DNA from: JABAAW01 sp965216605
Lineage (GTDB): Bacteria > Pseudomonadota > Alphaproteobacteria > JABAAW01
Length of the DNA stretch: 64,000 bases
NCBI GenBank assembly: GCA_965216605.1
Contig: CBDCGG010000002.1
Span: forward strand, 248,001-312,000
Reading direction: 5' to 3'
Notes under the pieces: model-generated
The model's database searches: none
What the model saw: the letters and a program-made list of their open reading frames with translations, nothing else
Told to the model about the DNA's origin: nothing
In this document: in pieces, positions 35,099 through 43,788 of the stretch
How the letters are laid out: every line of letters begins with the position of its first letter
Numbering within the stretch: the first letter of the stretch is position 1
Made by a program: the position numbers and the translations under genes

Positions 35099-35123
35099 CC
35101 TTCCCTCGAAAATATGTCGCCAA

Positions 35124-35174
35124 AGTATGCCGCAAGAGTATGCCGCAAGAGTATGCCGCAAGAGTATGCCGAAG
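35124..35174. repeat. 13-bp tandem repeat running into tRNA-Thr
   Basis: Four contiguous units of agtatgccgcaag (35124, 35137, 35150, 35163). The last merges with the tRNA-Thr 3' end (gtatgccgaag). It looks like serial duplication of the tRNA end plus its flank. Confidence 0.85.
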
Positions 35175-35238
35175 GGGAGATTCGAACTCCCGGCCTACTG
35201 ATTACGAATCAGTTGCTCTACCCCTGAGCTACTTCGGC
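35167..35238 (-). tRNA. tRNA-Thr (CGT)
   Basis: Cloverleaf on the minus strand: acceptor gccgaag with cttcggc, D-arm gctcaggggtagagc, anticodon stem actga/tcagt with loop ttcgtaa (anticodon CGT), T-arm gggagttcgaatctccc. CCA is not encoded. Confidence 0.94.
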
Positions 35239-35384
35239 TCTTATCGAACAAGCACGGACAACATGCTAGCAAACTTTTTCCCCATCTCTCACAGAATATA
35301 TTGCACACAGACAACTCTGGTGCTTTATACACGAGCCGTTTTGCACTATCATGCGCCTTGTCTCCCTTTGTTTTCACAGGCTGC

Positions 35385-36608
35385 ATGCGCGTTCTTGATC
35401 GCCATATTTTTTCTTCCCTGACGGCTGTTTTTTTGCTCGCGCTAGTGAGCCTCTTGCTGCTGTTCTTATCGGTGCTGATTCTGCGCTACAGCAGTCTGAT
35501 CTCGGAACACCACCAGGTTCTCTCTGCGGTTGTCGCAACCTGCGTTGCTGGTCTTCCGATGCATGTTAGTTTTTTTATTCCCCCCGCCTCAGGGATCGCG
35601 ACATTCTTATGCATGCGCAACTGGCAGCGCGAGGGCGCATGGCTAGGTAGCGTATCTGCCGGCTACGATATTCGCCGATGGCGTATTCCCTTCCTGCTGT
35701 TCGCTCTTTTTTGCTCGGTGATGGGTTGGGTGTTCACGCTTTGGATCGGTCCCTACGGAGCGAGAGTTTATTTCGCTCGCGTAGACAATCTCTACGCAGA
35801 TCGCTTCTTCCTCTCGACAGAGCCGAAACGTTTTGTCGATCTGACCCACGGGGTGAGGCTGTGGGTAGAATCGAAACCTTCACAAGACGAGCTGCGCAAC
35901 CTAGTGCTGACGATCAAAAAGAAAGAACACCACACCCTCTTGGCAGCGCAATCAGGACGGCTGTTGCGAAGCGAGAACGGAATGATGCTAGAAGCGCACA
36001 ACGGCACTGTGTCAGTTTTTGAGAAAAACGTTTCTCAAACGATCCACTTCAAAAGGTTTCGCTACGGCTTGGAGAACCTTCTCAACTCACCGCTAAACTG
36101 GCAGACGCGCTGGAAAGAGTGGACACGCCTTGAAATTCCAACCCCCTTGCTCGTAAAACGAATAGCACTCGCTCAACAGGCGCATGCCGACAACAGCGCA
36201 ACGCAAGACAACGAGAGAGAATACAGCGAGATACAAGATGGCGAGAGAGAATACAGGGCAAGACAAGACAAGGCAAGGCAGGACAAGGCAAGGCAAGGCA
36301 ACAAGACGCTGGTTAAAGGAGAGCGAGCAAGACGCGAATTTGTGTTGCGCCTCGCCTATCCGTTGCTTTCTACTGTGTATGTATTGGCGATCTTTGCCCT
36401 CGCTGCTCCGACGAGGGCGCGCGGAGAGAATCGCTGGAGCGGACTTGCCGCCTTCTCGTTTTTGCTGGTCTATAGCACGGCTCATATCTACGCGATCACG
36501 CTTTCAGAACGAGGAATCTGGGCGACGGGTGCCGTGTTCGCTCTCAGCGCTGCGGTTTGTTCGGGCGCCTACGCGCTGACCGAGCGCAAAGCCGATGTGC
36601 AAGCATGA
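35385..36608 (+). CDS. lptF: LPS export permease LptF
   Basis: Inner-membrane half of the LptB2FG transporter. 407 residues from the ATG at 35385, which gives the family start MRVLDRHIFSSL. Membrane helices lie near 10-35, 55-75, 100-125 and three more in the last 100 residues, with the periplasmic jellyroll between. In the loop before the C-terminal helices is a charged low-complexity insert (NEREYSEIQDGEREY, then RARQDKARQDKARQ) made by tandem DNA repeats. It overlaps lptG by 4 bp (ATGA). Confidence 0.92.
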   Translation: MRVLDRHIFSSLTAVFLLALVSLLLLFLSVLILRYSSLISEHHQVLSAVVATCVAGLPMHVSFFIPPASGIATFLCMRNWQREGAWLGSVSAGYDIRRWRIPFLLFALFCSVMGWVFTLWIGPYGARVYFARVDNLYADRFFLSTEPKRFVDLTHGVRLWVESKPSQDELRNLVLTIKKKEHHTLLAAQSGRLLRSENGMMLEAHNGTVSVFEKNVSQTIHFKRFRYGLENLLNSPLNWQTRWKEWTRLEIPTPLLVKRIALAQQAHADNSATQDNEREYSEIQDGEREYRARQDKARQDKARQGNKTLVKGERARREFVLRLAYPLLSTVYVLAIFALAAPTRARGENRWSGLAAFSFLLVYSTAHIYAITLSERGIWATGAVFALSAAVCSGAYALTERKADVQA

Positions 36609-37669
36609 GCCTTTTGGGAAGATTCCTTTTGAAGCACCTCGTGCTGCACTTGGGCGGCGTGTGGGCAGTGCTAACGCTGAGTATCTTCGTCTTGGGGGTC
36701 GTCGAGTTCTCGATGAACCGACTCATCGACGCCGTCGGACGAGGAACAAGCTCTGTCTTCGTAGAGATCCTGCGCGACCGCATCGACCATCTGCCCGAAT
36801 ACGCCTCCGAAACGATGGCTTACGCCGTCTTGGCAGGTTTCCTCTTGGGTTTTTGGACGCTATGGCGACGCAGAGAATTCCTGCAATACCAACTGCTCGG
36901 AGCCCGAGGCATCCTGTGGCGGTGCGCAGCCCTTGCTGGATTGCTCTTCGGAACGCTGCACATGACGCTCGTTGAGGACTGGAAATACCGACAGGACACA
37001 AGCACCAACATAGTCGTTCGCCACAATCTGAAGATCATACGCGACGCGCAACAAGGAGAGAAAATCATGCTGTTTGCCGATCGTTATCGTCCGCACAACG
37101 GCACGTTGGAAAACGCGCATGTCATCAAAGTAGACAAAACATTTCAAGTGCAAAGCGTCTTCTTAGCGCAAAAAGGATACATCAAACCCACCGCCTGGGT
37201 GCTCCGCAAGGGAGCGCGCTTGGACGCCACGGGAGAAAAAACTTCCTTCCGCAAAAAGCAATTCTCCATCGACACCGATTTGGCAGCTCTCGCGCACGCG
37301 TTGCAACCCAACCCGCAAGCCTTGTCGCTCTGGAAGCTGCCGCAAGCCTTCCACGCCGCACGAGCGAATGCGCGCAACGCCAAGCCCTTCGTCGACCGCG
37401 CGCTGTTCCTACTGAGCCTGCCGCTCTTCTACGCTAGTTTCGGCGTGCTCGCCTACGCCCTGTGTCTCACGCTACCGCATCGCACTACGGGAGCGCGCAT
37501 GGCATTGTTAATCGTGCTATTGCCTAGCAGCATCGAGTTCCTGCGACATATTGCCTGGTCGCGCGTCTATGCCGACAGCCTGCATGTAAGCGTTCCCGCT
37601 CTCGGCATTCCGATCGCCTTCGCTTGCGCGGCAGCTTTCCTTGTGCGCAACGAACGCCTGTTCTCGTAA
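36605..37669 (+). CDS. lptG: LPS export permease LptG
   Basis: Partner of LptF. 354 residues from the ATG at 36605 inside the lptF stop. MSLLGRFLLKHLVLHLGGVW and the following helix are family-typical. There are six predicted helices with a periplasmic domain between, and the C-terminal pattern FLRHIAWSRVYADSLHVSVPALGIP is normal for LptG. lptD follows after 9 bp. Confidence 0.93.
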   Translation: MSLLGRFLLKHLVLHLGGVWAVLTLSIFVLGVVEFSMNRLIDAVGRGTSSVFVEILRDRIDHLPEYASETMAYAVLAGFLLGFWTLWRRREFLQYQLLGARGILWRCAALAGLLFGTLHMTLVEDWKYRQDTSTNIVVRHNLKIIRDAQQGEKIMLFADRYRPHNGTLENAHVIKVDKTFQVQSVFLAQKGYIKPTAWVLRKGARLDATGEKTSFRKKQFSIDTDLAALAHALQPNPQALSLWKLPQAFHAARANARNAKPFVDRALFLLSLPLFYASFGVLAYALCLTLPHRTTGARMALLIVLLPSSIEFLRHIAWSRVYADSLHVSVPALGIPIAFACAAAFLVRNERLFS

Positions 37670-37678
37670 AAAATTGCC

Positions 37679-40105
37679 ATGCAACAGCCACGAACCCTAC
37701 GCGCGCCAACCCTTCGCAACACACATCTCGTCGCGCTCGTCCTCTGCGCCGCGCTGACAGCCACGAAATGCTCGAAGCCCGCACAAGCTCAGCAGCAAGA
37801 CGAAGAAAGCGACGATCGCCTGTGGGCAGACGAAATCCTCTACGAAAGCACGCCGAGATATTTCCGCGCACAAGGAGACGTGCGACTGCGCATACACAGC
37901 GACGATGGGCGAACTCTTATTATAACAGACCGACTAGATTACGACTGGACAACAGGAACCGTTCGCGCGCAAGGAGGAACCTTCGGCAAAGGACGCAACA
38001 GCAGGACGCAAGGTGCATTGCGCCTCGCCGCTGGCGATGTAATCTTTTTTCAACGCTTGGAAACAGACGACAACCTGCAACCCCTGAAAGGCGAGGGGTT
38101 GGGATGGCGCGAAGCAGAAAAGCACGGCGGACTCAGTGCCGCAACCTTTCACCGAAGCAAGCGCAAAAAAGACACGAAGCAAGGTGCGAGCAGACACAAG
38201 CAAGACGACTGGATCTTTCGTGACGTACGCTACACCCGTTGTCCTATTTGCGCGGATGCGTTGGCAAAACAAGCTGAAAAGGGCGATGGCAAAAAGGCAA
38301 CGACAGAAACGCAACGAACTTTACCTCCGCTGTGGAGAATAGATGCCACGCGCATGCGTTGGGAGCGTTTCGAGAGCAAGACGCAAGGATGGTTTGCCGA
38401 TGTGCCGCGCATTCACCTGCGTCATCCGCGCTTGAACCTCTACGGCGTACCTGTCTTCTACACGCCCTATTTGTCCTTTCCGCGCGATGGCGTGCGTGCG
38501 TCCGGGTTGCTGTCGCCACGCTACGGGCAGAACAGCCAACGAGGATGGTATACAGCCTTACCGCTCTACTGGGCACCGCACCGCAGCTGGGATATGACCT
38601 ATGTTCCTATCTTCACGACAGACGACAAGGACGCCAGTCGTTTTGAGACTCGCGCCGCTTGGAGCGTCGGAGGAGAAGATAGGGCAAGAGGCGAGCGCAA
38701 AAAATCTACCGAGCAAAGCAAGAATGCAAAAAAACAAGCAGCACACCTGTTCGACATAACGGCAGCGTGGAGCTTGCCGCACAAAACTATCGGGAGGGGC
38801 TTGGACGCACAATTCTTTGCATACGGCAAGGCGAGCTGGCAAGCGCCTTGGGGATTGCGCGCCGATGGCGTCTATCACGGATTGGGAGATCGACGCTATC
38901 TCCATAACTACGGGCAAGGCGTGAGTCTCTTTTCGACGAGCGCACCAGAAAAACTGATCGACCACGCGCGCGTCGAACATTTTTCCAGAAACGGATACGC
39001 ACGCCTGACGCTGGCAGAACAGCACGAACTGCTGGCAGAACCGCTTGCTGACGCAAGGTTGCTACCGGAGCTTGTCTACAACAACGGCGGCGTTTTCGCA
39101 CGTTCGCTACGAGGCGGCGGCTCGTGGAATGTCGAGGGCTTGTGGAGAAGGGCAGAGCAGGACGCGCAACAAGCCATAGGTACAAATGCAGACACAAAAA
39201 TTGAAGCGCAAAAACCCTTGCAACAAGAAACGCTGAGCGCGGCAGTCTCGCTTGGTTGGCGGCAGAACCTGCCCTTGAGTTTCGTCAGTCAATCGACGCT
39301 CAAACTTGCAACAACATACCGCCACGATACGCAAGAAGGAGATGTCGTCGTTCCCTTGCCCGAATTTCAGCAGAGCCTCGAAGGACTTTTTGCCCAAAGC
39401 TTCCGAAAGGGCAAACGCACCCTGTACTTGCGTCCTTTGCTCGAGCTTTACGCGACGCTCGACGAGAACGACAACACGAAATTTAACGCGAAATTTAGAG
39501 GCAAGTTTGGCGACAAAGCAACCTTCTACGAAACGGGAGCAAGGCTGGGCGATCGTTTGGCTTTCGACAGCGCACTCGAAAGCGGACAGAGGTTGCTCGT
39601 CGCGGCAGAACTCGGGGTCAGGGGGACGCAAGAAAGCTCAGTGGCTCTGTTCGTCGCACCCACGCTCTTGCGACAGAAGTTTGAACCTCTGGCTGGGCGG
39701 CTATGGACAGGTGCACGCGCCAGCTGGAAAAATCGACTCTTGTTTGCTTACGATTCGACTTGGCTGCTGCCGCAAACGCGCCAGATCAGCCAGCGCGTAG
39801 AAGCAGGAACGAAGGGAGAGGCTTTTGCCTTGTCGCTCGCTTACAAAGAATTTCGCAACCCCGACGACCCCCCTTCGCTCTACGAGCAAGACATCACCGT
39901 CAAGGGCAACCTGCGCCTGAAACAGCGATGGAACTTGGATATGTCCGCAGGATACGGTTTCTTAGGACACAACGTACCGATAGGCTTTTCCTTGACCTAT
40001 GGGGGTAGCTGTGTCACTCTAAAATTCTCCTATGATCGCACTATCTACAGCGACGGCGAAGACAACGAAAGCTTCAACGCTTCTCTACGCTTCGAGTTCT
40101 CCTGA
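37679..40105 (+). CDS. lptD: LPS assembly outer-membrane protein LptD
   Basis: 808 residues. A signal region (LVALVLCAALTATKCSKPAQA) precedes the periplasmic OstA/LptA-like domain (about 46-150: DRLWADEILYESTPRYFRAQGDVRL). The large C-terminal beta-barrel has the LptD signature region WFADVPRIHLRHPRLNLYGV and FYTPYLSFPRDGVRASGLLSPRYG, and ends in SFNASLRFEFS with a terminal aromatic. The cysteines ICADAL and GGSCVTLKF may form the inter-domain disulfide. A Lys-rich insert lies near 160-210. Inserts LPS into the outer leaflet with LptE (not seen here). Confidence 0.93.
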   Translation: MQQPRTLRAPTLRNTHLVALVLCAALTATKCSKPAQAQQQDEESDDRLWADEILYESTPRYFRAQGDVRLRIHSDDGRTLIITDRLDYDWTTGTVRAQGGTFGKGRNSRTQGALRLAAGDVIFFQRLETDDNLQPLKGEGLGWREAEKHGGLSAATFHRSKRKKDTKQGASRHKQDDWIFRDVRYTRCPICADALAKQAEKGDGKKATTETQRTLPPLWRIDATRMRWERFESKTQGWFADVPRIHLRHPRLNLYGVPVFYTPYLSFPRDGVRASGLLSPRYGQNSQRGWYTALPLYWAPHRSWDMTYVPIFTTDDKDASRFETRAAWSVGGEDRARGERKKSTEQSKNAKKQAAHLFDITAAWSLPHKTIGRGLDAQFFAYGKASWQAPWGLRADGVYHGLGDRRYLHNYGQGVSLFSTSAPEKLIDHARVEHFSRNGYARLTLAEQHELLAEPLADARLLPELVYNNGGVFARSLRGGGSWNVEGLWRRAEQDAQQAIGTNADTKIEAQKPLQQETLSAAVSLGWRQNLPLSFVSQSTLKLATTYRHDTQEGDVVVPLPEFQQSLEGLFAQSFRKGKRTLYLRPLLELYATLDENDNTKFNAKFRGKFGDKATFYETGARLGDRLAFDSALESGQRLLVAAELGVRGTQESSVALFVAPTLLRQKFEPLAGRLWTGARASWKNRLLFAYDSTWLLPQTRQISQRVEAGTKGEAFALSLAYKEFRNPDDPPSLYEQDITVKGNLRLKQRWNLDMSAGYGFLGHNVPIGFSLTYGGSCVTLKFSYDRTIYSDGEDNESFNASLRFEFS

Positions 40106-40157
40106 GCTTTCTCTTAAGCGAGCTGGCAAAGGCCTGCTTGCAAGAATCTATCGACGA

Positions 40158-41402
40158 GTGAGAATTCTTTTGTTGCCCAATTCGTTTTTCTGTGTGTTTT
40201 TCCTATTGTTTTTCGGGCTGCAAGCCTGCTTAGGAAGCACGAAAGCTATGGCGGCGGAGATCGTAGCGCGTATCGACGGCGCGATCATCACCGAACGCGA
40301 TGTCTCAAAGCGTAGCGCCGTGTGGCGAAAAAGGCTTGAGCAGCTGCTACCAGGCTTGCGTATCGAGAGAAAAGACCTCCAAGCCCTTGCGCTCGACCTG
40401 TTGTTACAAGAGGCATTGCAGCAACGACATTTGATCACAGAGCGCGCCCTCCCCGTAACAGAGGCGGCGGTGAAGAAGAGGTTGTCGCTTTTAAAAACAA
40501 AATTTAACGGCAAAACAGAACAGCTATTTTGGGAAGCGTTTGCGCGACAAGAACTCACTTGGGAGGGCTATGTCGGGCGCGTAGCAGAGTTCAACTCTCC
40601 CGTCTCCCCCGAAGACACGCTCGACGAGCGCGCTCGTTTGCGCGTCAGTGCTGCCGAGCCGCGCTATCGTCTGGAAGAGATATTTCTGCCGCGCTTGGAA
40701 GCAGAAGAAAAAACACGCAAGGTCGCCGACGCGCTTTATCGCTCTTTGCGAAGAGGAGGCTCTTTCGCGCGCGTCGCCAACGTCTTACCCGCCCCTTATG
40801 CGCGCGAAGGGCTGGCAAGGCGGGTGCTGTACAGAAGTCATTTGCCGCCCGCCGTGCTCGACGCCCTTGAGCGAGGTAAGGTCGGGGCAAGAGGAATCGT
40901 TCCGCCGATAACCTCACCGTACGGCGTGCATCTCTACCGCATCACAAGACAAGGCTCTAACAAAACGATCACGCGCTACAGCTTTGTGCAAACCTTCTTT
41001 TTGCAAAGCGGGTTCGGAGCAAGGCAAGCTAACATTCTCGCCAATCCCGAATTCTGCAACGCGCCGCAAGAAGCCTCGTTGTCTTTACAAGCCTACGACT
41101 TGCAAACCTTCGACGACATTCCCGAAGCTGACCTCAACGCCGATTTAAAGCAGAGCCTGTCTGCAATGTCGATCCTTGAGACGGCGGGACCTTTTCCCTT
41201 CACGCAAGGCTTGCTCGTGCTGATAACCCTGTGCGACAAGCAGAAAGCCGTCGAGCGCGGCGATTCGTTCGCAGAACTGACGAGCGAGCTACGGCGGAGA
41301 CGCGCACGAGCCCTTTCGTTACGGCTTGTTGAAAGCCTGCGCAAGCAAGCCAGCATCGACAAGCAGGGGGACGAAGCCTTGTCTGCCTTGCCTGCCCGAT
41401 AA
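40158..41402 (+). CDS. surA: SurA-like periplasmic peptidyl-prolyl isomerase
   Basis: Outer-membrane protein chaperone. Signal region LLLPNSFFCVFFLLFFGLQACLGSTKAMA, then a SurA N-terminal domain (EIVARIDGAIITERDVSKR; LLLQEALQQRHLI). One parvulin (PPIC) domain follows around ALYRSLRRGGSFARVANVLPAPYAREG ... SPYGVHLYRI. About 414 residues from the GTG at 40158. An ATG at 40032 would overlap lptD by 74 bp and add a non-family leader. Its place between lptD and pdxA is the standard order and supports SurA rather than another PPIase. Confidence 0.88.
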   Translation: MRILLLPNSFFCVFFLLFFGLQACLGSTKAMAAEIVARIDGAIITERDVSKRSAVWRKRLEQLLPGLRIERKDLQALALDLLLQEALQQRHLITERALPVTEAAVKKRLSLLKTKFNGKTEQLFWEAFARQELTWEGYVGRVAEFNSPVSPEDTLDERARLRVSAAEPRYRLEEIFLPRLEAEEKTRKVADALYRSLRRGGSFARVANVLPAPYAREGLARRVLYRSHLPPAVLDALERGKVGARGIVPPITSPYGVHLYRITRQGSNKTITRYSFVQTFFLQSGFGARQANILANPEFCNAPQEASLSLQAYDLQTFDDIPEADLNADLKQSLSAMSILETAGPFPFTQGLLVLITLCDKQKAVERGDSFAELTSELRRRRARALSLRLVESLRKQASIDKQGDEALSALPAR

Positions 41403-41425
41403 CGCCTGACAAAGAGGGCACTACC

Positions 41426-42502
41426 ATGCCTCAACCTCCGTTGGTCGTCACCGCGGGCAGCCGAGAGAGCATCGGTGCGGAAATTCTTGCCAAGGCATGG
41501 AAGATTTGGGCGCAGCGGCATCAAGACAAGCAAGGCACGAATCAAGACAAGCGCGGAGAAGAATCGCCGTGCTTCCTTTCGCTCGGCGGCTGCAAGAAAG
41601 ACTTCGAGGCTTTCGCTGTGCCTTGTAGTAACATCTCGACTATCGAGGAGACGAGTGCCATCTTTCCGCTCGCCTTACCCCTGTTGGACGAGGGGCTGGA
41701 GGCACGCGATTCGATCGATGCAGCCCTAAAGTTATGCACTGAGGGCAAGGCTTGTGGAATCGTCACGCTTCCTGTCGAAAAGAAAGTGTTTGCCGATAAT
41801 CCTCTCCAACGAAACTCGACGACAGCAGATAAAAAAAAATTGTCTGGCGACCCTGTCCTTTGGGGACATACGGAATATATCGCCGCCTCGCTAGGGATCG
41901 AGGAGTACGGCATGCTGCTCGCTTGGCACGGGCTGCGCACGCTACCGATCTCACGCCATGTGGCACTGCGCGACGCGGTGGCGATGTTAGACGAGGCAGG
42001 CATCGTCGCGGCGGCGCGGCTTGCTCACAAAGCCTTGAGGCAGGATTTCGCCATCAAAAAGCCTCGTATAGCGATTGCGGGCTTGAACCCTCACGCGGGA
42101 GAGGGAGGGCTGTGCGGGCATGAGGAACAAACAATTCTACAGCCCGCCATCGATCGTTTGTGCGAGGAAGGAATCGTAGCGACAGGACCACATCCGCCGG
42201 ACAGTCTTTTTCTTCCCCCAATGCGCAAAACTTTCGATTGCGCCTTGACGCTCTATCACGACCAGGGATTAATTCCTTTGAAGCTTTTGTCCAACCAACT
42301 AGCGGTCAACATCACGCTGGGCTTACCTATCGTGCGCTGCTCGCCCGACCATGGCACGGCGCGCGACCTTGTAGGGCGAGGTGTCGCCGATGCGGGTAGC
42401 CTTGTCGCCGCCTTGGAGACGGCGTGGCAGATGGCGAAACAGAGGCAGAAGCAGGGAGGAGATAAAAAGGGGCAAACTGGCAATCACAAGCATGCAGCGT
42501 GA
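41426..42502 (+). CDS. pdxA: 4-hydroxythreonine-4-phosphate dehydrogenase
   Basis: Vitamin B6 synthesis, supplying the substrate that PdxJ (16.7 kb) condenses. 358 residues: VVTAGSRESIGAEILAKAW at the start, GHTEYIAASLGI, the metal-site region NPHAGEGGLCGHEE, PPDSLFLP, and the C-terminal ALTLYHDQGLIPLKLL...NITLGLPIVRCSPDHGTA. A short charged insert lies at about 35-50. The 3' end overlaps rsmA by 11 bp. Confidence 0.95.
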   Translation: MPQPPLVVTAGSRESIGAEILAKAWKIWAQRHQDKQGTNQDKRGEESPCFLSLGGCKKDFEAFAVPCSNISTIEETSAIFPLALPLLDEGLEARDSIDAALKLCTEGKACGIVTLPVEKKVFADNPLQRNSTTADKKKLSGDPVLWGHTEYIAASLGIEEYGMLLAWHGLRTLPISRHVALRDAVAMLDEAGIVAAARLAHKALRQDFAIKKPRIAIAGLNPHAGEGGLCGHEEQTILQPAIDRLCEEGIVATGPHPPDSLFLPPMRKTFDCALTLYHDQGLIPLKLLSNQLAVNITLGLPIVRCSPDHGTARDLVGRGVADAGSLVAALETAWQMAKQRQKQGGDKKGQTGNHKHAA

Positions 42503-43436
42503 GGCAAAAAACTTGGCAAAACTAAGCTTAAGACTAGACGGAGAACTAGACGAGAACGAGGACATTGTTGCTCGGTTGCGCGAGGCGGGTTTGTTGCGCA
42601 CGAGTGCTTTGCAAAAAAGTCGCGGGCAGAACTTTTTGAGGGATACGAATTGCGCGCGGCGGATTGCTAGGTGTTGTGATGTTGGGGGGGGGCTGGCTAC
42701 CTCGACGATTGTGGAGATTGGCGCGGGTGCAGGGGCTTTGACGCGCGCCTTGTTTCACGAGGGAGCGCGGCGCGTTGTTGCTATCGAGTCGGATGTGCGA
42801 CTAGCAAATTTCTTAAGGCGGACGAGCGAGGGATTGGGCGAGGAAAAAACCTTGCAGGTCATCGAGGCGGATGCGAGGACTTTGGATTACGCTGAGCTTA
42901 TCGATAGGGAGCTTACTGAAGAAGATACGATCATTGTTGGCAACTTGCCTTACAGCGTTGGGACGGTGATTTTGCGAAAAATTTTGGAGGATGGAGCGAG
43001 GTATAGGACGATGGTATTGATGTTTCAGCGCGAGGTTGCGGAGCGTATTGTGGCGGATGTTAGTTCTTCTGCGTATGGGAGATTATCGGTTATGGTGGGG
43101 TTGCGATGTTGTGTCGAGCGATGTTTTGATGTTGAGCCGAGTGTTTTTGTTCCTGTTCCGAGGGTTGTTTCTTGTGTGTTGCGTTTTTCTGCTCGCGGGG
43201 CAGATGAGGAATTAGGCGATATTGTTACGGACGAGGAGTATGGGGTTGTGGGGGAGATGACGGGGTTATTATTTTCGTATCGTCGGAAGCGGATGTCGAC
43301 GATTTTGCGGATGGCGGGGCGGGAGAATTGGGGAGGGATTGGGGAGGGGATTGGCATCGATTGTTCTAGACGCGCGGGGGAGATGGGGATTGGGGAGTGG
43401 TTGCGCTGGGCGAGAGCTGTGATGGAGACGCGGTGA
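42492..43436 (+). CDS. rsmA: 16S rRNA dimethyladenosine transferase
   Basis: KsgA; dimethylates two adenosines near the 16S 3' end. 314 residues: KSRGQNFLRDTNCARRIA, SAM motif EIGAGAGALTRALF, VVAIESD, catalytic IVGNLPYSVGTVIL, and MFQREVAERI. The C-terminal helical domain holds the usual VFVPVPRVVSCVLRF. Start ATG at 42492 within pdxA. The last 600 bp are extremely G/T-rich. Last gene of the LPS-surA-pdxA-rsmA run; the intergenic element follows 14 bp later. Confidence 0.94.
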   Translation: MQREAKNLAKLSLRLDGELDENEDIVARLREAGLLRTSALQKSRGQNFLRDTNCARRIARCCDVGGGLATSTIVEIGAGAGALTRALFHEGARRVVAIESDVRLANFLRRTSEGLGEEKTLQVIEADARTLDYAELIDRELTEEDTIIVGNLPYSVGTVILRKILEDGARYRTMVLMFQREVAERIVADVSSSAYGRLSVMVGLRCCVERCFDVEPSVFVPVPRVVSCVLRFSARGADEELGDIVTDEEYGVVGEMTGLLFSYRRKRMSTILRMAGRENWGGIGEGIGIDCSRRAGEMGIGEWLRWARAVMETR

Positions 43437-43449
43437 GGCTGGGCAGACA

Positions 43450-43720
43450 CGGGCTTTGTTGATTAGGTAACATACGCAAGACGAGCGAGCCGCAAGGCGA
43501 AGTGAGTTTTGCGGGAAGATAGAGACAAAACAGAATCGCCGTACCATGTTACAAGTCAGCTTGCGCGAGGCAAAGCCTCGCGCTTTTGAATAAGAGGCTA
43601 CGCGCTACGCGCGTAGATAAAGCGCACTGCGTGCGCTCCGCTGACGCGGGGTCTTTTGCGGGGGGGCAGAGCCCCCCCACACCCCCACGCGCGCAAGCGC
43701 GCGTTCGTTTTGCATCCGTC
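43450..43720. repeat. Multi-hairpin intergenic element, full copy
   Basis: Head gggctttgttgattaggtaa, then the cgcaagacgagcgagcc..gtgagttttgcg module. Next come aacagaatcgccgtacc and gtcagctt; hairpin 1 (gcgcgaggc/gcctcgcgc, 43563-43583); cttttgaataagaggct; hairpin 2 (ctacgcgc/gcgcgtag, 43598-43616); hairpin 3 (agcgcac/gtgcgct, 43621-43637); cgctgacgcggggtcttttg; hairpin 4 (ggggggc/gccccccc); hairpin 5 (acgcgcgc/gcgcgcgt). The + strand flips from G/T-rich to C/A-rich across it. Confidence 0.85.
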
Positions 43721-43788
43721 AAACAAAAAGCCCATCAAGACAAAAAGTCCATCGTACATCCCTAGTTCTGCTACAATCCCCCCAGCCC

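Noticed and set aside
42381..42491. Longer N-terminus for rsmA
   Set aside because: The extra residues are the out-of-frame reading of pdxA; the ATG at 42492 leads directly into a plausible RsmA start.
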